Positions 25,194-34,290 of a stretch of DNA of 64,000 bases are shown here, piece by piece. The DNA is from Bin5 sp965116395 (GTDB lineage Bacteria > Chloroflexota > Anaerolineae > Caldilineales > Caldilineaceae). Under the pieces are notes generated by a model. That model had not been told where the DNA came from. It did not search any database and saw only the letters and a list, made by a program, of their open reading frames with translations. Each line of letters starts with the position of its first letter. Within the stretch, counting starts at the first letter, position 1. Location: NCBI GenBank assembly GCA_965116395.1, contig OZ220684.1, positions 3,906,001 through 3,970,000 of the forward strand. Reading direction: 5' to 3'. The position numbers were made by a program, and so were the translations under genes.

Positions 25194-26081
25194 ATGAGAG
25201 TACTGATCACCGGCGCCAGCGGTAAGTTGGGAGCGTACGTAATCCGCCAACTTGCGGACGAATACGAGTTGGTGCTGATGTCTCGCAGCCGCCCCGCGCC
25301 CGTGTTTGCACACATTCCCTGGATTGAAGGCGACCTGAGCGTCTGGCAGGACTGCCGGCGGGCTGTGGTCGGCATAGACGCCATCCAGCACATCGGCGCG
25401 CAGCCCTGGCCGACCGATCATCCTTCAATGCAGGAGCGGGTGAAAGAGGCGAATGTGCCCTTTGACTCTACTTTCAGGAGCAACATGCTGGGCACCTACT
25501 ACCTGATGCAAGCTGCGGTAGAGGCTGGCGTGAAAACCGTTGTGATGGCCGGCAGCAACTGTGCCCTGGGCCACGGATTCCGCATCAGCCAAAATCCATT
25601 TCCAATCGACTTCCTACCCATCGACGAGACACATCCCACCTTTCCCGAAGACTCCTACAGCTTCTCAAAGCGAGCTGGGGAGGATCTTCTGGCGTCATTC
25701 AGCCGGGCCTATGGCATTCGCACCTATGTAACCAGAATCGCCGGTGTCTGTCCGCCGGAACGACGCCAACAGATGGCAGCTGAAGCCAAGCCGGCCAGCG
25801 GCTGGAATCCATGGCTCAACTGCTGGGTAGGGAGCGAGGATGTCGCCAGCGCGCATCGCCTGCTGATGGAAGCCGCGTCCGACCTGCCCGTCCATGACGT
25901 ATACTTTCTGAATGCCGACGATACGACCGCTCTCGAATCGACAAAAGAATTGGTGGAACGCTTCAACCCACCTCTGGCGCCTCTGGCTGCGGAGTTGGAG
26001 GGCCACCAGTCATTCTTGAATTGCGACAGACTCAAGCGGGCCGTAGGTTGGCGCCATTGTACGTCATGGCGACAGCCGTAG
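25194..26081 (+). CDS. NAD-dependent epimerase/dehydratase (extended SDR)
   Basis: The protein has 295 residues. The NAD(P)-binding motif GASGKLGAYV (GxxGxxG) is near the N-terminus, and the catalytic YSFSK (YxxxK) lies at about residues 158-162. Segments NMLGTYYLMQAA and VVMAGSNCALG are typical of sugar-nucleotide epimerases and uronate dehydrogenases. No membrane segment or signal is seen. The next gene starts 72 bases downstream on the same strand. With the isomerase and oxidoreductases it probably acts on a sugar or uronic acid. A uronate dehydrogenase role would fit the propeller locus at the left of the window, but that is inference. Confidence 0.85.
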   Translation: MRVLITGASGKLGAYVIRQLADEYELVLMSRSRPAPVFAHIPWIEGDLSVWQDCRRAVVGIDAIQHIGAQPWPTDHPSMQERVKEANVPFDSTFRSNMLGTYYLMQAAVEAGVKTVVMAGSNCALGHGFRISQNPFPIDFLPIDETHPTFPEDSYSFSKRAGEDLLASFSRAYGIRTYVTRIAGVCPPERRQQMAAEAKPASGWNPWLNCWVGSEDVASAHRLLMEAASDLPVHDVYFLNADDTTALESTKELVERFNPPLAPLAAELEGHQSFLNCDRLKRAVGWRHCTSWRQP

Positions 26082-26152
26082 CCCTTTTCTGATTGTTTTG
26101 CAGCACTGTCCGACAACTTAACGTCCTTACACACCATGACGAGAACACAACA

Positions 26153-27262
26153 ATGACCGACACAGTACGTTTGGGAATCATCGGAACCGGCAGCATCTCT
26201 ATTCGCGGGCTGTTACCCCACCTGACCATGGATGACGTGCAGGACCGGGTCAACGTCACCGCCGTATGCGACCCAGTCGTGGACAGGGCCGAGGCCGCCG
26301 CCAATAGGTTTGGCGTGCCAAACTTCTATGCCAGCGCCGAAGAACTGCTGGACTCCGGTACCGTGGACGCCGTTTCGATCGCCACGCCCATCGGCCTCCA
26401 CTTTGAGCAGGGAATGCAGTGCGTCGATGCCGGCCTCCACATCCATTTCAACAAGTCGATGACCACCACCGTGGACGAAGCCGATCAACTTATCGCCGCG
26501 GCCGCGGCCAAAGGAGTCAAGGTCGTCTCCTGTCCCGGCGAAATGCTGCGGCCGGCCCATCAACGTGTCAAGGAGATGATTGGGGAGGGTGCCCTGGGAA
26601 TGCTGACCTGGGCGGTTACTGGCGCTGCCTTCGGCCGCTACCACGAAAATGAACGAGTACGCGGGGGCGACGATCCGTTGACCAACGTCAACCCCGCCTG
26701 GTACTTCCGCAAGCCCGGCGGCGGGCCGCTCTACGACATGACGGTCTACGGCCTCCACGCCATGACGGGAATCCTTGGACCCGCCAAAGGCGTAACCGCC
26801 TTTTCAGGCGTACGTGTGAAAGAGCGGGAGTTTTACGGCGAAATGCTGCCAACCGACATGGATGACAATACACTCATGGTCCTCGACTTTGGCGACAGCC
26901 TGTTTGCCTTCGTCTACGGTGTGGCCGCAGGCGGTCTCCCCAATATGGGCCGGCCGCTGATTTTCGGCACTGAAGGTGTCATCAACGGCGGCATGCTGAA
27001 TGGCAAACCGTTCGACTATCCGGGCCGAGAGCTGGAAGAAGCGATCGACCTGAACGCATCGCTGCCGCACGTGGTGGGCGACCACCGCGGCCTTGAGGAG
27101 GCGCACGTCTACGAGGACGTGATGCAGCTCGTCGATTGGATCCGGGATGACACCCCTACCACATCGACCCCAGAGCACGCCCGTCACGTCATCGAAATTT
27201 TCGACGGCGCCTACCGATCGGCGCAGTCGGGTACCGCCCAGGCCTTGCGGACGACTTTCTAG
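26153..27262 (+). CDS. Gfo/Idh/MocA family oxidoreductase (atypical EKP motif)
   Basis: The protein has 369 residues from ATG 26153; the frame extends upstream to 26093 without support. The nucleotide-binding motif is GIIGTGSISIRG and the Rossmann fold continues with VDAVSIATPIGLH. The family's usual E-K-P reads N-K-S here (HFNKSMTTTVDEAD), so the Lys is kept but its neighbours differ. The C-terminal domain has PGGGPLYDMTVYGLHAMTGI, typical of the family. It oxidises or reduces a sugar or polyol with NAD(P). The other two family members in this window keep EKP. Confidence 0.85.
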   Translation: MTDTVRLGIIGTGSISIRGLLPHLTMDDVQDRVNVTAVCDPVVDRAEAAANRFGVPNFYASAEELLDSGTVDAVSIATPIGLHFEQGMQCVDAGLHIHFNKSMTTTVDEADQLIAAAAAKGVKVVSCPGEMLRPAHQRVKEMIGEGALGMLTWAVTGAAFGRYHENERVRGGDDPLTNVNPAWYFRKPGGGPLYDMTVYGLHAMTGILGPAKGVTAFSGVRVKEREFYGEMLPTDMDDNTLMVLDFGDSLFAFVYGVAAGGLPNMGRPLIFGTEGVINGGMLNGKPFDYPGRELEEAIDLNASLPHVVGDHRGLEEAHVYEDVMQLVDWIRDDTPTTSTPEHARHVIEIFDGAYRSAQSGTAQALRTTF

Positions 27263-27382
27263 CTATGGAGTCAGCGCAGCCTTCGCACCACAGTATTGTC
27301 CAAAATACGACTCGGAACCTTTCGGACCAGCGTGGCCGCAATGTCCCTCCAGCGTAATTTGTCCGAGCAAAATGCCCAGAAG

Positions 27383-27422
27383 TGTGATACTATACACATA
27401 GAATCGGATTCTAATGTGTATA
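27383..27422 (+). promoter_or_regulatory. VapBC promoter with overlapping palindromic operator
   Basis: TGTGATACT (27383-27391) fits an extended -10. It runs into an inverted repeat: TATACACATAGAATC (27391-27405), central G, GATTCTAATGTGTATA (27407-27422). The arms match except for one extra T. Such a palindrome, between the promoter and the antitoxin gene, is the usual site where VapB or the VapBC complex represses its own operon. The Shine-Dalgarno AAGGAG begins at its right end. Confidence 0.75.
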
Positions 27423-27435
27423 AGGAGCAGTTGGC

Positions 27436-27660
27436 ATGCGCACCAATGTAGTACTTGACGACGAATTGATGGAGAAGGCAATGAGTTATACAGGACTGAC
27501 CACGAAGAGGGCCGTCATTGAAGAAGCCCTGCGCTTGCTTGTGCGCCTGAAGTCGCAGGAAGAAGTGCTGAACTTGCGCGGAAAACTACACTGGGATGGC
27601 GACTTGGAGGCTATGAGACTCAATATGACCGAAATGGAGTCGTCTATTGTGGATAGTTGA
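27436..27660 (+). CDS. vapB: VapB-type antitoxin
   Basis: The protein has 74 residues. It opens with MRTNVVLDDELMEKAMSYTG and continues TTKRAVIEEALRLLVRLKSQ, the ribbon-helix-helix pattern of VapB (DUF2191-type) antitoxins: a short strand, then two helices. The C-terminal half (LRGKLHWDGDLEAMR) would wrap the toxin; the W-x-G-D-L-E-x-M-R stretch is typical. AAGGAG precedes the ATG at 27436. The gene overlaps the toxin gene by 14 bases and lies directly after a palindromic operator, so it should repress its own transcription. Confidence 0.88.
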   Translation: MRTNVVLDDELMEKAMSYTGLTTKRAVIEEALRLLVRLKSQEEVLNLRGKLHWDGDLEAMRLNMTEMESSIVDS

Positions 27661-28054
27661 TTCCTCGGTCTGGATCGATTTCTTCAACGGTAAGTCGACG
27701 CCTCAGACCGACCTCCTGTCACAAGTCATCGGGCAGCAGGAAATTGGTCTGGGTGACATAATTCTGTGCGAAGTATTGCAGGGCTTTCGTGCACAGTCAG
27801 AGTTTGAAAGTGCTAGGGAGGCCCTTTTGCGCTTTTCTGTTTTCCCAATTGGCGGTGTGGAGATCGCAATCAAAGCTGCTGATTACTACCGCAGCCTGCG
27901 CCGTCAAGGTATTACAGTCCGAAAAACTGTCGATTGTTTGCTCGCCACTTTCGTAATAGAAAACGGCCACTCTCTCTTACATAACGATCGGGATTTCGAC
28001 CACTTTGTTGAGCATTTTGGCATGACAGTGATCGAAATGAGCTCCAATTCATAG
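27647..28054 (+). CDS. vapC: VapC-type PIN-domain toxin (RNase)
   Basis: The protein has 135 residues and appears to start at TTG 27647, inside the end of vapB. The PIN-domain acids are present: Asp in IVDSSVWIDFF, Glu in LCEVLQGF, Asp in TVDCLLATF and Asp in LLHNDRDFDHF. These bind magnesium for cleavage of RNA; VapC toxins usually cut tRNA or rRNA. The 14-base overlap couples its synthesis to the antitoxin. No alternative ATG exists near the first conserved residues. The pair stands between sugar-catabolism genes, a common kind of insertion point. Confidence 0.88.
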   Translation: MWIVDSSVWIDFFNGKSTPQTDLLSQVIGQQEIGLGDIILCEVLQGFRAQSEFESAREALLRFSVFPIGGVEIAIKAADYYRSLRRQGITVRKTVDCLLATFVIENGHSLLHNDRDFDHFVEHFGMTVIEMSSNS

Positions 28055-28076
28055 GTTTCTCTCTGGAGAACAGCTT

Positions 28077-29222
28077 ATGTCAAAATCGTTTCGCATCGGC
28101 GTCATTGGCTTCGCCCATATGCACATCAACCATCTGATCGAGCGCTTCGCCGCCCACCCGCAGGCGGAACTGGCGGCCTGCGCGGACACGCCCGCACTGG
28201 TCCCGGAACTGCGATCCGCCCACTACACCCGCGCCTGGAATCTGCGCCATGCACTCGACGACTTGGGTTTCCCAAAGGCGTATGACGACTACAACGAGAT
28301 GCTTGAGCAGGAGAATCTCGATATCGTCATCTGCTGCTCCGAGAACGCGCAACATCCAGCCGTTGTGGAGGCCTGCGCGCAGCATGGTGTGCATGTCATA
28401 GTCGAGAAGCCGATGGCCGCCTCTCTTCGGGACGGGCTGCGCATGGCCCGGGCTGCACGGGCCGCCGGCATCGAACTGATAGTCAACTGGCCCACCACGT
28501 GGCAACCAGCTTCCCTCAAAGCAAAGGAGCTGATCGACAGTGGCGCAATCGGGCGCGTGCTGACGGTCAAATTTCGGGGCGGCCACTTGGGTCCACTGGG
28601 GGCGGGCGTCTCCCATCCCGGCGGCGACGAGGACAACCAGGCCCGGCCGCGCAAGCTGTCCGGCGTTGAACGAGGCGCGACTTGGTGGCATCAGAGCGCG
28701 GCCGGCGGTGGGGTCATGCTCGACTACTGCTGTTACGGCTCACTGGTAGCCCGCTGGCTGGTGGGTGAACCTGCAACCGGGGTGATAGCGATGCGGGCCA
28801 ACCTGAACAGCCAGTGGGGCGATGCCGAAGATAATGCCGCCATGATTGTCCGCTTCCCCCACGCAATGGCACTCAGCGAGGCTTCATGGACGACCCTGGA
28901 TCATGGCGTGTCACCAGGCCCGATCGTGTACGGCACCGAGGGCACGCTCGTTGTCGACAAGGAAGCTGCCGGCCAGGCCCCGAAAGTGCGAATAGAAAAG
29001 GGTGGCGGGCAAACCGAGTATCACGAATGTGAGCCGCTCCCGGCCGACAGATCCGATATCGCCCAGGAGTCTATCCACCGGCTGCAAACCGGCGATCCGC
29101 TACACCAAACCCTGGATCTGGACTTCAATCTGGAAGTGATGGCGATACTTGACGCCGGCGTGCGCTCCGCCAACAGCGGCCGGCTCGAACAGGTCGACAC
29201 TGATTCCTGGCAACTGGGCTAG
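28077..29222 (+). CDS. Gfo/Idh/MocA family oxidoreductase
   Basis: The protein has 381 residues from ATG 28077 with TGGAG upstream. The Rossmann motif is slightly unusual: GVIGFAHMHINHLI, where GxGxxG has become GFAHMH. The E-K-P motif is intact in HVIVEKPMAASL. The C-terminal domain has GGGVMLDYCCYGSLVARWL. It acts on a sugar or polyol with NAD(P), but the changed glycine motif may alter cofactor binding. It is followed 24 bases later by a PhyH-type dioxygenase, so the two may form an operon. Confidence 0.85.
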   Translation: MSKSFRIGVIGFAHMHINHLIERFAAHPQAELAACADTPALVPELRSAHYTRAWNLRHALDDLGFPKAYDDYNEMLEQENLDIVICCSENAQHPAVVEACAQHGVHVIVEKPMAASLRDGLRMARAARAAGIELIVNWPTTWQPASLKAKELIDSGAIGRVLTVKFRGGHLGPLGAGVSHPGGDEDNQARPRKLSGVERGATWWHQSAAGGGVMLDYCCYGSLVARWLVGEPATGVIAMRANLNSQWGDAEDNAAMIVRFPHAMALSEASWTTLDHGVSPGPIVYGTEGTLVVDKEAAGQAPKVRIEKGGGQTEYHECEPLPADRSDIAQESIHRLQTGDPLHQTLDLDFNLEVMAILDAGVRSANSGRLEQVDTDSWQLG

Positions 29223-29246
29223 AATCGGGAAAGAGGAAATAGGTCG

Positions 29247-30032
29247 ATGGATATACAAGCTGCCTTGCTTACTCTCGGCGTGCGCGATGACACTCTGACT
29301 GCCGCCGAGAAAAATGCCCTCGATGAAAACGGCTACTTGCCTCTGCCAGGCACTCTGACGCCGGCCCAGGTGCAAGCGTTACGAACGCGCTTACAGGAAC
29401 TGGAAAAGGAAGAAGGCGAGGACGCCGGCAAGGAGGTGCATCAGGAGGCCGGAACCGCCCGCCTTGCGAATCTGGCGAACAAAGACCCGATCTTCGATCT
29501 CATCTGGACCAACCCGAAAGTGTTGGCGGCCATGTCCCATGTACTGGATGGTGACCTCAAACTGTCCTCTCTCAACGCCCGCGCGTCCCTGCCTGGACAT
29601 GGCCTGCAGGCGCTGCACTGCGATGGCTCACTGAGCCTCGAAGGCTTCGCAATGTCATCGGAGGACGGCAACCGTCGCTTTTACGCATGCAACTCGATCT
29701 GGCTGCTGAACGACTTTACGCCTGAGAACGGGGCCACGCGGCTCGTACCCGGCTCTCATAGGTCGGGTCTGGACCCTCGCCAGGATATGGAAGATCCCCA
29801 GGCGCCGCACCCGGACGAGATGCTTGTGCTGGGTAAAGCCGGAACGGTCTTCGTCTTCAACGCTTTCACTTGGCACGGAGGAACTGTCAACCGCTCGGAC
29901 AGCCCTCGGCGCGCGCTCCATTGCTATTTCGTTAGGCGCGGCCTTCCCCCTCAGACCGATCAGCAGGGCCTCCTGCGACCGGAAACGGCCGCGCGCCTCA
30001 GCGAAGCGCAGAAGGTCGTACTGGGTGTGTAG
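29247..30032 (+). CDS. Phytanoyl-CoA dioxygenase family protein
   Basis: The protein has 261 residues and GAGGA precedes the ATG. The iron-binding facial triad is visible: His and Asp in LHCDGSLSLEG and the distal His in FTWHGGTVNRS, with the Arg that binds 2-oxoglutarate in the same segment (NRSDSPRRALHCYF). These non-haem iron enzymes hydroxylate diverse small molecules. Short N-terminal helices and LPGTLTPAQVQALRTRLQ fit the family start. The substrate is unknown; this family is expanded in marine and sponge-associated bacteria. Confidence 0.87.
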   Translation: MDIQAALLTLGVRDDTLTAAEKNALDENGYLPLPGTLTPAQVQALRTRLQELEKEEGEDAGKEVHQEAGTARLANLANKDPIFDLIWTNPKVLAAMSHVLDGDLKLSSLNARASLPGHGLQALHCDGSLSLEGFAMSSEDGNRRFYACNSIWLLNDFTPENGATRLVPGSHRSGLDPRQDMEDPQAPHPDEMLVLGKAGTVFVFNAFTWHGGTVNRSDSPRRALHCYFVRRGLPPQTDQQGLLRPETAARLSEAQKVVLGV

Positions 30033-30080
30033 ATCGGCACGGCTTTACACTTGCCAATCCGGATGCGCAGTCCGATAAGA

Positions 30081-31625
30081 CTATGTCTCAATTCTGCTAT
30101 GCAGCCCGCGCCGCAGGTGCTTCAGCACAGTGAGGACCTCAGTACCACCGAGCAGAATATATAAGCCGAAAAATGCAAAACCGCCCCCACTTGCGCTTGC
30201 CAGAATGAAAAGCGGCGGCGGCATTCGCAGTTGGTGAAGCAGCAGCACAACCGCGCACAACCCCAGGCTACCCACCAGCGCGCGGCCTAGCGTCACCCCC
30301 AGCAGCCGTACGTCCACCCCGCCGACCCGAAGGTTCAGCGCAAACAGTGCCGCGGCAAGGGCCAGCGCCGCAATCGAGGTGGCCCACGCCAGTCCGGCGA
30401 TTCCGTACGGCCCCACCAGGACCACGCTCAGCCCTGCATTCAATACCATCCAGCCCAGCGTAGCCCACATGGGCACATGCGTGTTGTGCTGGGCGAAAAA
30501 GGTCAATGTAAGTACGTCGTAGGAGGCCTCGCCCAGCAGGCGCAGCGAAAAGATCGCCATCAGCATGTATACCACGGCGGTCGATTCCGGTCCGAACTCT
30601 CCTCTTTCAAGCAGAAAAGCTACTGCCGGCCTCCCTAGCACCAGCAGACCCACCGCCGACGGAATCAGTAGCAGCCAAGTGGCGCGCAACCCCTGCGTAA
30701 CGGTTTGGCGCAGCCGCTGACCTGACCCTGTGTTGTGATGTTCGGCCATAGTCGGAAAGATGACTTGGGAAATAGCCGCGCCAAACAGCGACTTCGGCAT
30801 CGACAACATGACCAGCATCGCGTAATAGAATGCAGCAATGCTGCCCCCCTGTAGGGGAGAAGCCAGGCGTATGAAGATCAGGTCCACTGCTTGGAAGGCG
30901 CCGAGGGTCACGATGCGCGGCCCCATCAGGCGTGCTACTTCCCGCACACCTTCCAGCTTCAGGCTGATCTGTAACCGCAGGCGTATACGCTGTCGTGCCA
31001 GCGCGGGCAGTTGCACGATAACAGTCAACGTCGCGCCAATAACGCTCCCCCACGCCATGCCATAAACGCCCCAAATCGGGACAAGCGCGACCAAGCCCAC
31101 GATCTGTCCCAGGTCGATCAAGACTCGCCCCAGCGCAGGAGTCAGAAAGTGTTGGTGGGAATGGAGCACACTACCCAACACGCCGGATACGCTGATTAAC
31201 GCCGCGGCCAGCAGGAAGATGCGCATCATCCGTATAGTGAGCAGTTGCGTTTCCGGGGGGAAATGAGGAGCCAGCGCCACTCGGATAAGCCATGGCGCAG
31301 CCGCTATGGCCAGAAGACAGGCCGTGCCCACGACGACTACAGTCAGAGTCAGGACCGTACTGGCAAGCGATTCAGCTTCGCGGCGTCGCGATTGGGTGAG
31401 GTAGCTCGAGTAAACGGGGATAAATGCAGCGGACAGCGCACCGGCTGCCAATAGAGCCAGGAGTAGCTCTGGAAGCTGATTTGCTGTCGCAAAGGCATCC
31501 ACTTCCGGGCCAGTGCCGAACAACCTGGTTGTCAGTAGCAGCTTGACGAAGCCGGTTATCTTGTCCAGCCCGAAGATGAAGAAGACGAGGAAGGAGGAGC
31601 GAACCAGATGCGGCGCGCGCGACAT
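30081..31625 (-). CDS. murJ: MurJ/MviN-type lipid flippase
   Basis: The protein has 514 residues if it starts at ATG 31625 (MSRAPHLVRSSFLVFFIFGL). The frame is open to GTG 31739, overlapping the gene before it by 16 bases; neither start has a clear Shine-Dalgarno. About 14 helices are present. Family landmarks are GFVKLLLTTRLFGTGPEVDAF, LPELLLALLAAGALSAAFIP and the later AAISQVIFPTMAEHH. MurJ flips lipid II for peptidoglycan synthesis, while some members of this family export other polyprenyl-linked glycans. Its position after a secreted LysM protein gene would suit an envelope role. Confidence 0.85.
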   Translation of the reverse strand: MSRAPHLVRSSFLVFFIFGLDKITGFVKLLLTTRLFGTGPEVDAFATANQLPELLLALLAAGALSAAFIPVYSSYLTQSRRREAESLASTVLTLTVVVVGTACLLAIAAAPWLIRVALAPHFPPETQLLTIRMMRIFLLAAALISVSGVLGSVLHSHQHFLTPALGRVLIDLGQIVGLVALVPIWGVYGMAWGSVIGATLTVIVQLPALARQRIRLRLQISLKLEGVREVARLMGPRIVTLGAFQAVDLIFIRLASPLQGGSIAAFYYAMLVMLSMPKSLFGAAISQVIFPTMAEHHNTGSGQRLRQTVTQGLRATWLLLIPSAVGLLVLGRPAVAFLLERGEFGPESTAVVYMLMAIFSLRLLGEASYDVLTLTFFAQHNTHVPMWATLGWMVLNAGLSVVLVGPYGIAGLAWATSIAALALAAALFALNLRVGGVDVRLLGVTLGRALVGSLGLCAVVLLLHQLRMPPPLFILASASGGGFAFFGLYILLGGTEVLTVLKHLRRGLHSRIET

Positions 31626-31723
31626 TGAATGTCTTACCGGGTCACCTTCAAGCAGCGACCGTGCCAATGAGACAAGGGAGGGGGGCCCGTTTCTAAGCCC
31701 CCTCCCTATCCTGTCAACTCCGC

Positions 31724-33928
31724 TTATCTGAGATTCCACGTACCGTCATCCAGCGCACGCAGTGAGTGGAGAGCGAAATCAATTTTCGTAGCCTCGTTTT
31801 CGTGTCCATCCAAACATGAGGGTACAGGGTCACTAAGAAGCAGGAAGCCTTTTTCGTACTGCTGGAACACGGCGCAGAAACCCCTTTCCTCAGCAGTCGC
31901 CCAGCCAATGTCGGTATAGACGTCGTCGTCTTCTTCCCACAGATAGCCGAATCCTCGCACAGGCGCTTGCAGACCTTCCGGCGGTGTGCCCCGAGCGCTG
32001 GTGAAATCCTGATCGTCCCAGTCATCCGCAAATCGGTCCCAATCTCCTGCAGTAACAAACACGAATACTGCATCATCGTCCTGCCGCCAGATCATATGAC
32101 CTCTCTGGAACGGCTGCCACGATGACCACAAGGTTCCACCAGTTGCGGATGGGCAGCCGAACTGCGCATGATCCCAGAGGTGGCTCAGCCTTTCGTGGAC
32201 CTGGTATTCACAGGCAATCTCCCACGTGCCGTCATCCAGTGCCTCAATCGTGTCTGAAGCGAACAGAGTCTCTGAAACCAGGTTCACTGTATCGTCGTAA
32301 CAGGAAGCGACAGGGTCGCCGGTGTGTAAGGAGCCGTCTTCGAAGTTCTGGATCAAGGCACAAACACCCTTCTCCACATCTGTTGCCCAGCCCAGGTCCG
32401 AATAGACTTCGTCATTCGTCTCCCAGAGATAGCCAAAGCCGCGCACTGGTGTGTGCATGCCTTCCGGCTCAGTGCCCCGGGTCCCTGTATAGACCTGGCT
32501 GTCCCAGTCATCCGAAAAACGAGTCCATTCCCCTTCATCCGTGAACGTAAATACGGCATCATCGTCCTGCCGCCAGAGCATATATCCCTTTTGGAACGGC
32601 TGCCAGGCAGTCCAGAGCGTTGACCCCGAAGAAACTGGGCACCCGAGCGCGTCCTGATCCCAGAGTGACTGCAATCTTCCGTGGGTCTCATTCTTGCAGA
32701 GCAATTCCCAAGTCCCGCCAGTGAGAGCCTGTAGCGCGTTTTCGGCGAACAAGGTCTCTGATGCAAAATTATGCGAATTCTCTTGGCATGTTTCGGCAAG
32801 GTCGCCAATCAGCAAGACGCCTTTCTCGAACTGCTGGGCACGGAGACATAAGCCCTTCTCCGCAGCCTCTGCCCAACCGAGGTCGCCGAAGACATCGTCA
32901 TTCGTTTCCCACAGATGGCCGAATCCCCGTACAGGAGACTGTAAACCTGTTGGCGGACTGCCCCGATTATTGCTGAGATCCTGGTCGTCCCAATCGTCGC
33001 TGTGCTGGGCCCAGTCCCCATCGTCCGCATATACGAATAAGTTATCACTGTCCTGCCGCCAGATCATGTGGCCGGTTTCGAATGGCTGCCACGCCGCCCA
33101 CACGGTCTGCGCTGCCGCACTAGCGCATCCGAGCGCGGAATGTTCCCAAAACGAACTTAGGCTTTCGTGGGGTTGAATCTCGCAATCGGGCGTTTCTACA
33201 ACTACCTTCTCCCACGAAACAGTAATGGATGCCATTCCGGTGCCTTCGAAGTACTCGACTTTTATCGTATGGCTGCCTTCTGTTAGTTCCGTGTCGCGAA
33301 CTGTAGTGGTGGCTGGGTGGACATTCCAGTCTTCCAGCAATAGGACATCATCAACGTATATTCTGACGCCATCATCGGCGACGGCAGTGAACCGGTAGGA
33401 GCCGGCTTCAAAAGTGCTGGTGGCGGTCCAGGATACGCTGAAACTGTCGACGGATATGCTGGTGTCCGGGCTGCCGGACGCCCAGTCGAAGTCGATGGCT
33501 CCATCCTGTCTCGTCAACACCGCATCGCCGCTGAGGTCTTGGGTGTTGTAATAGGAACCAGTCCAACTGGCGGCAGTTCCGGTCGTCTGCGCAGTAGTTG
33601 ATGAGGCGGGCGTCGATGTCGAAGCCGCACTTGTGGTGTAAGGGATGCACAACTCTTGGCCGGTCAAGACTTGATCGGTAGTGTTGAGATGGTTAGTTTG
33701 TGCCAGGGCAGAGAGCGAGACGCCAGCGGCTTCGGCAATTCCGGTGAGTGTTTCTCCGGCCGCGACCGTATGCGTGCTTGCGCAATCCGAACCGTCTGAG
33801 GCGTGCTCAGGGTTCTCGATCGTGGCCCCTGCGACTACCTGCGACAGCAATGCCAGAAGTAGTGCCGCCAACACCACAGTGCAACGCGCCGGCCTGAACC
33901 AGACTTTGGCTAAGGTAAATGAGTGCAT
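31724..33928 (-). CDS. Secreted LysM-PA14 protein with three tandem 160-residue repeats
   Basis: The protein has 734 residues. A signal peptide covers about residues 1-34 (VVLAALLLALLSQVVAGA). A LysM domain lies at 52-96 (HTVAAGETLTGIAEAAGVSL) and would bind peptidoglycan or chitin. After a Ser/Thr-rich linker comes a PA14-like sugar-binding domain (121-240; TFEAGSYRFTAVADDGVRIY). The remainder is three copies of one module: 249-411, 412-575 and 576-734. Each has LGC, WxAWQPFxxGxMxWRQDxD, DDWD, PVRGFGxLWExxDxVYxDxGWA and GTW. I do not recognise this module; the Trp/Asp-rich pattern suggests a beta-rich carbohydrate-binding fold. It lies upstream of the flippase gene on the same strand. Confidence 0.85.
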   Translation of the reverse strand: MHSFTLAKVWFRPARCTVVLAALLLALLSQVVAGATIENPEHASDGSDCASTHTVAAGETLTGIAEAAGVSLSALAQTNHLNTTDQVLTGQELCIPYTTSAASTSTPASSTTAQTTGTAASWTGSYYNTQDLSGDAVLTRQDGAIDFDWASGSPDTSISVDSFSVSWTATSTFEAGSYRFTAVADDGVRIYVDDVLLLEDWNVHPATTTVRDTELTEGSHTIKVEYFEGTGMASITVSWEKVVVETPDCEIQPHESLSSFWEHSALGCASAAAQTVWAAWQPFETGHMIWRQDSDNLFVYADDGDWAQHSDDWDDQDLSNNRGSPPTGLQSPVRGFGHLWETNDDVFGDLGWAEAAEKGLCLRAQQFEKGVLLIGDLAETCQENSHNFASETLFAENALQALTGGTWELLCKNETHGRLQSLWDQDALGCPVSSGSTLWTAWQPFQKGYMLWRQDDDAVFTFTDEGEWTRFSDDWDSQVYTGTRGTEPEGMHTPVRGFGYLWETNDEVYSDLGWATDVEKGVCALIQNFEDGSLHTGDPVASCYDDTVNLVSETLFASDTIEALDDGTWEIACEYQVHERLSHLWDHAQFGCPSATGGTLWSSWQPFQRGHMIWRQDDDAVFVFVTAGDWDRFADDWDDQDFTSARGTPPEGLQAPVRGFGYLWEEDDDVYTDIGWATAEERGFCAVFQQYEKGFLLLSDPVPSCLDGHENEATKIDFALHSLRALDDGTWNLR

Positions 33929-34224
33929 TTTTCAGTCCCGTATGGATATGGGCTGTCGTCAATTAACGAAAGCGTGTACAACTTGATATCTAAAATTCTG
34001 CAACGTTTTGGGGCGGAAGTCAAGAGAATGTGCCCCACTGGTGCCTGTCTGACTCAGCTCCGTTACGGACAGCATTCCAGCCTATTACACTGGAGTTTGG
34101 GTATTTGCCGATTTGAAGGCCCAAGAACCGGCATGGACGGTAATCTGGGTAAGATGCCTACGATCCGACTACGAAACGAGATGCTGCCTCCGAATGGCCT
34201 TCTCACTGATGGCTCCCGCCCTTA

Positions 34225-34233
34225 TGCTATAAT
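34225..34233 (+). promoter_or_regulatory. Extended -10 promoter
   Basis: TGCTATAAT is a perfect extended -10, 58 bases upstream of the ATG at 34291. It is identical to the site at 3847. Nothing else is seen in the 362-base gap 33929-34290. Confidence 0.6.
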
Positions 34234-34290
34234 GACGATACCCCAAAGCGGTACGAGTCTGAATCCAGCCAAACCTGGAGTTATTGGCCA

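Noticed and set aside
27383..27422. CRISPR-like repeat
   Set aside because: It is a single inverted repeat, not a repeat array with spacers; it fits the VapB operator.
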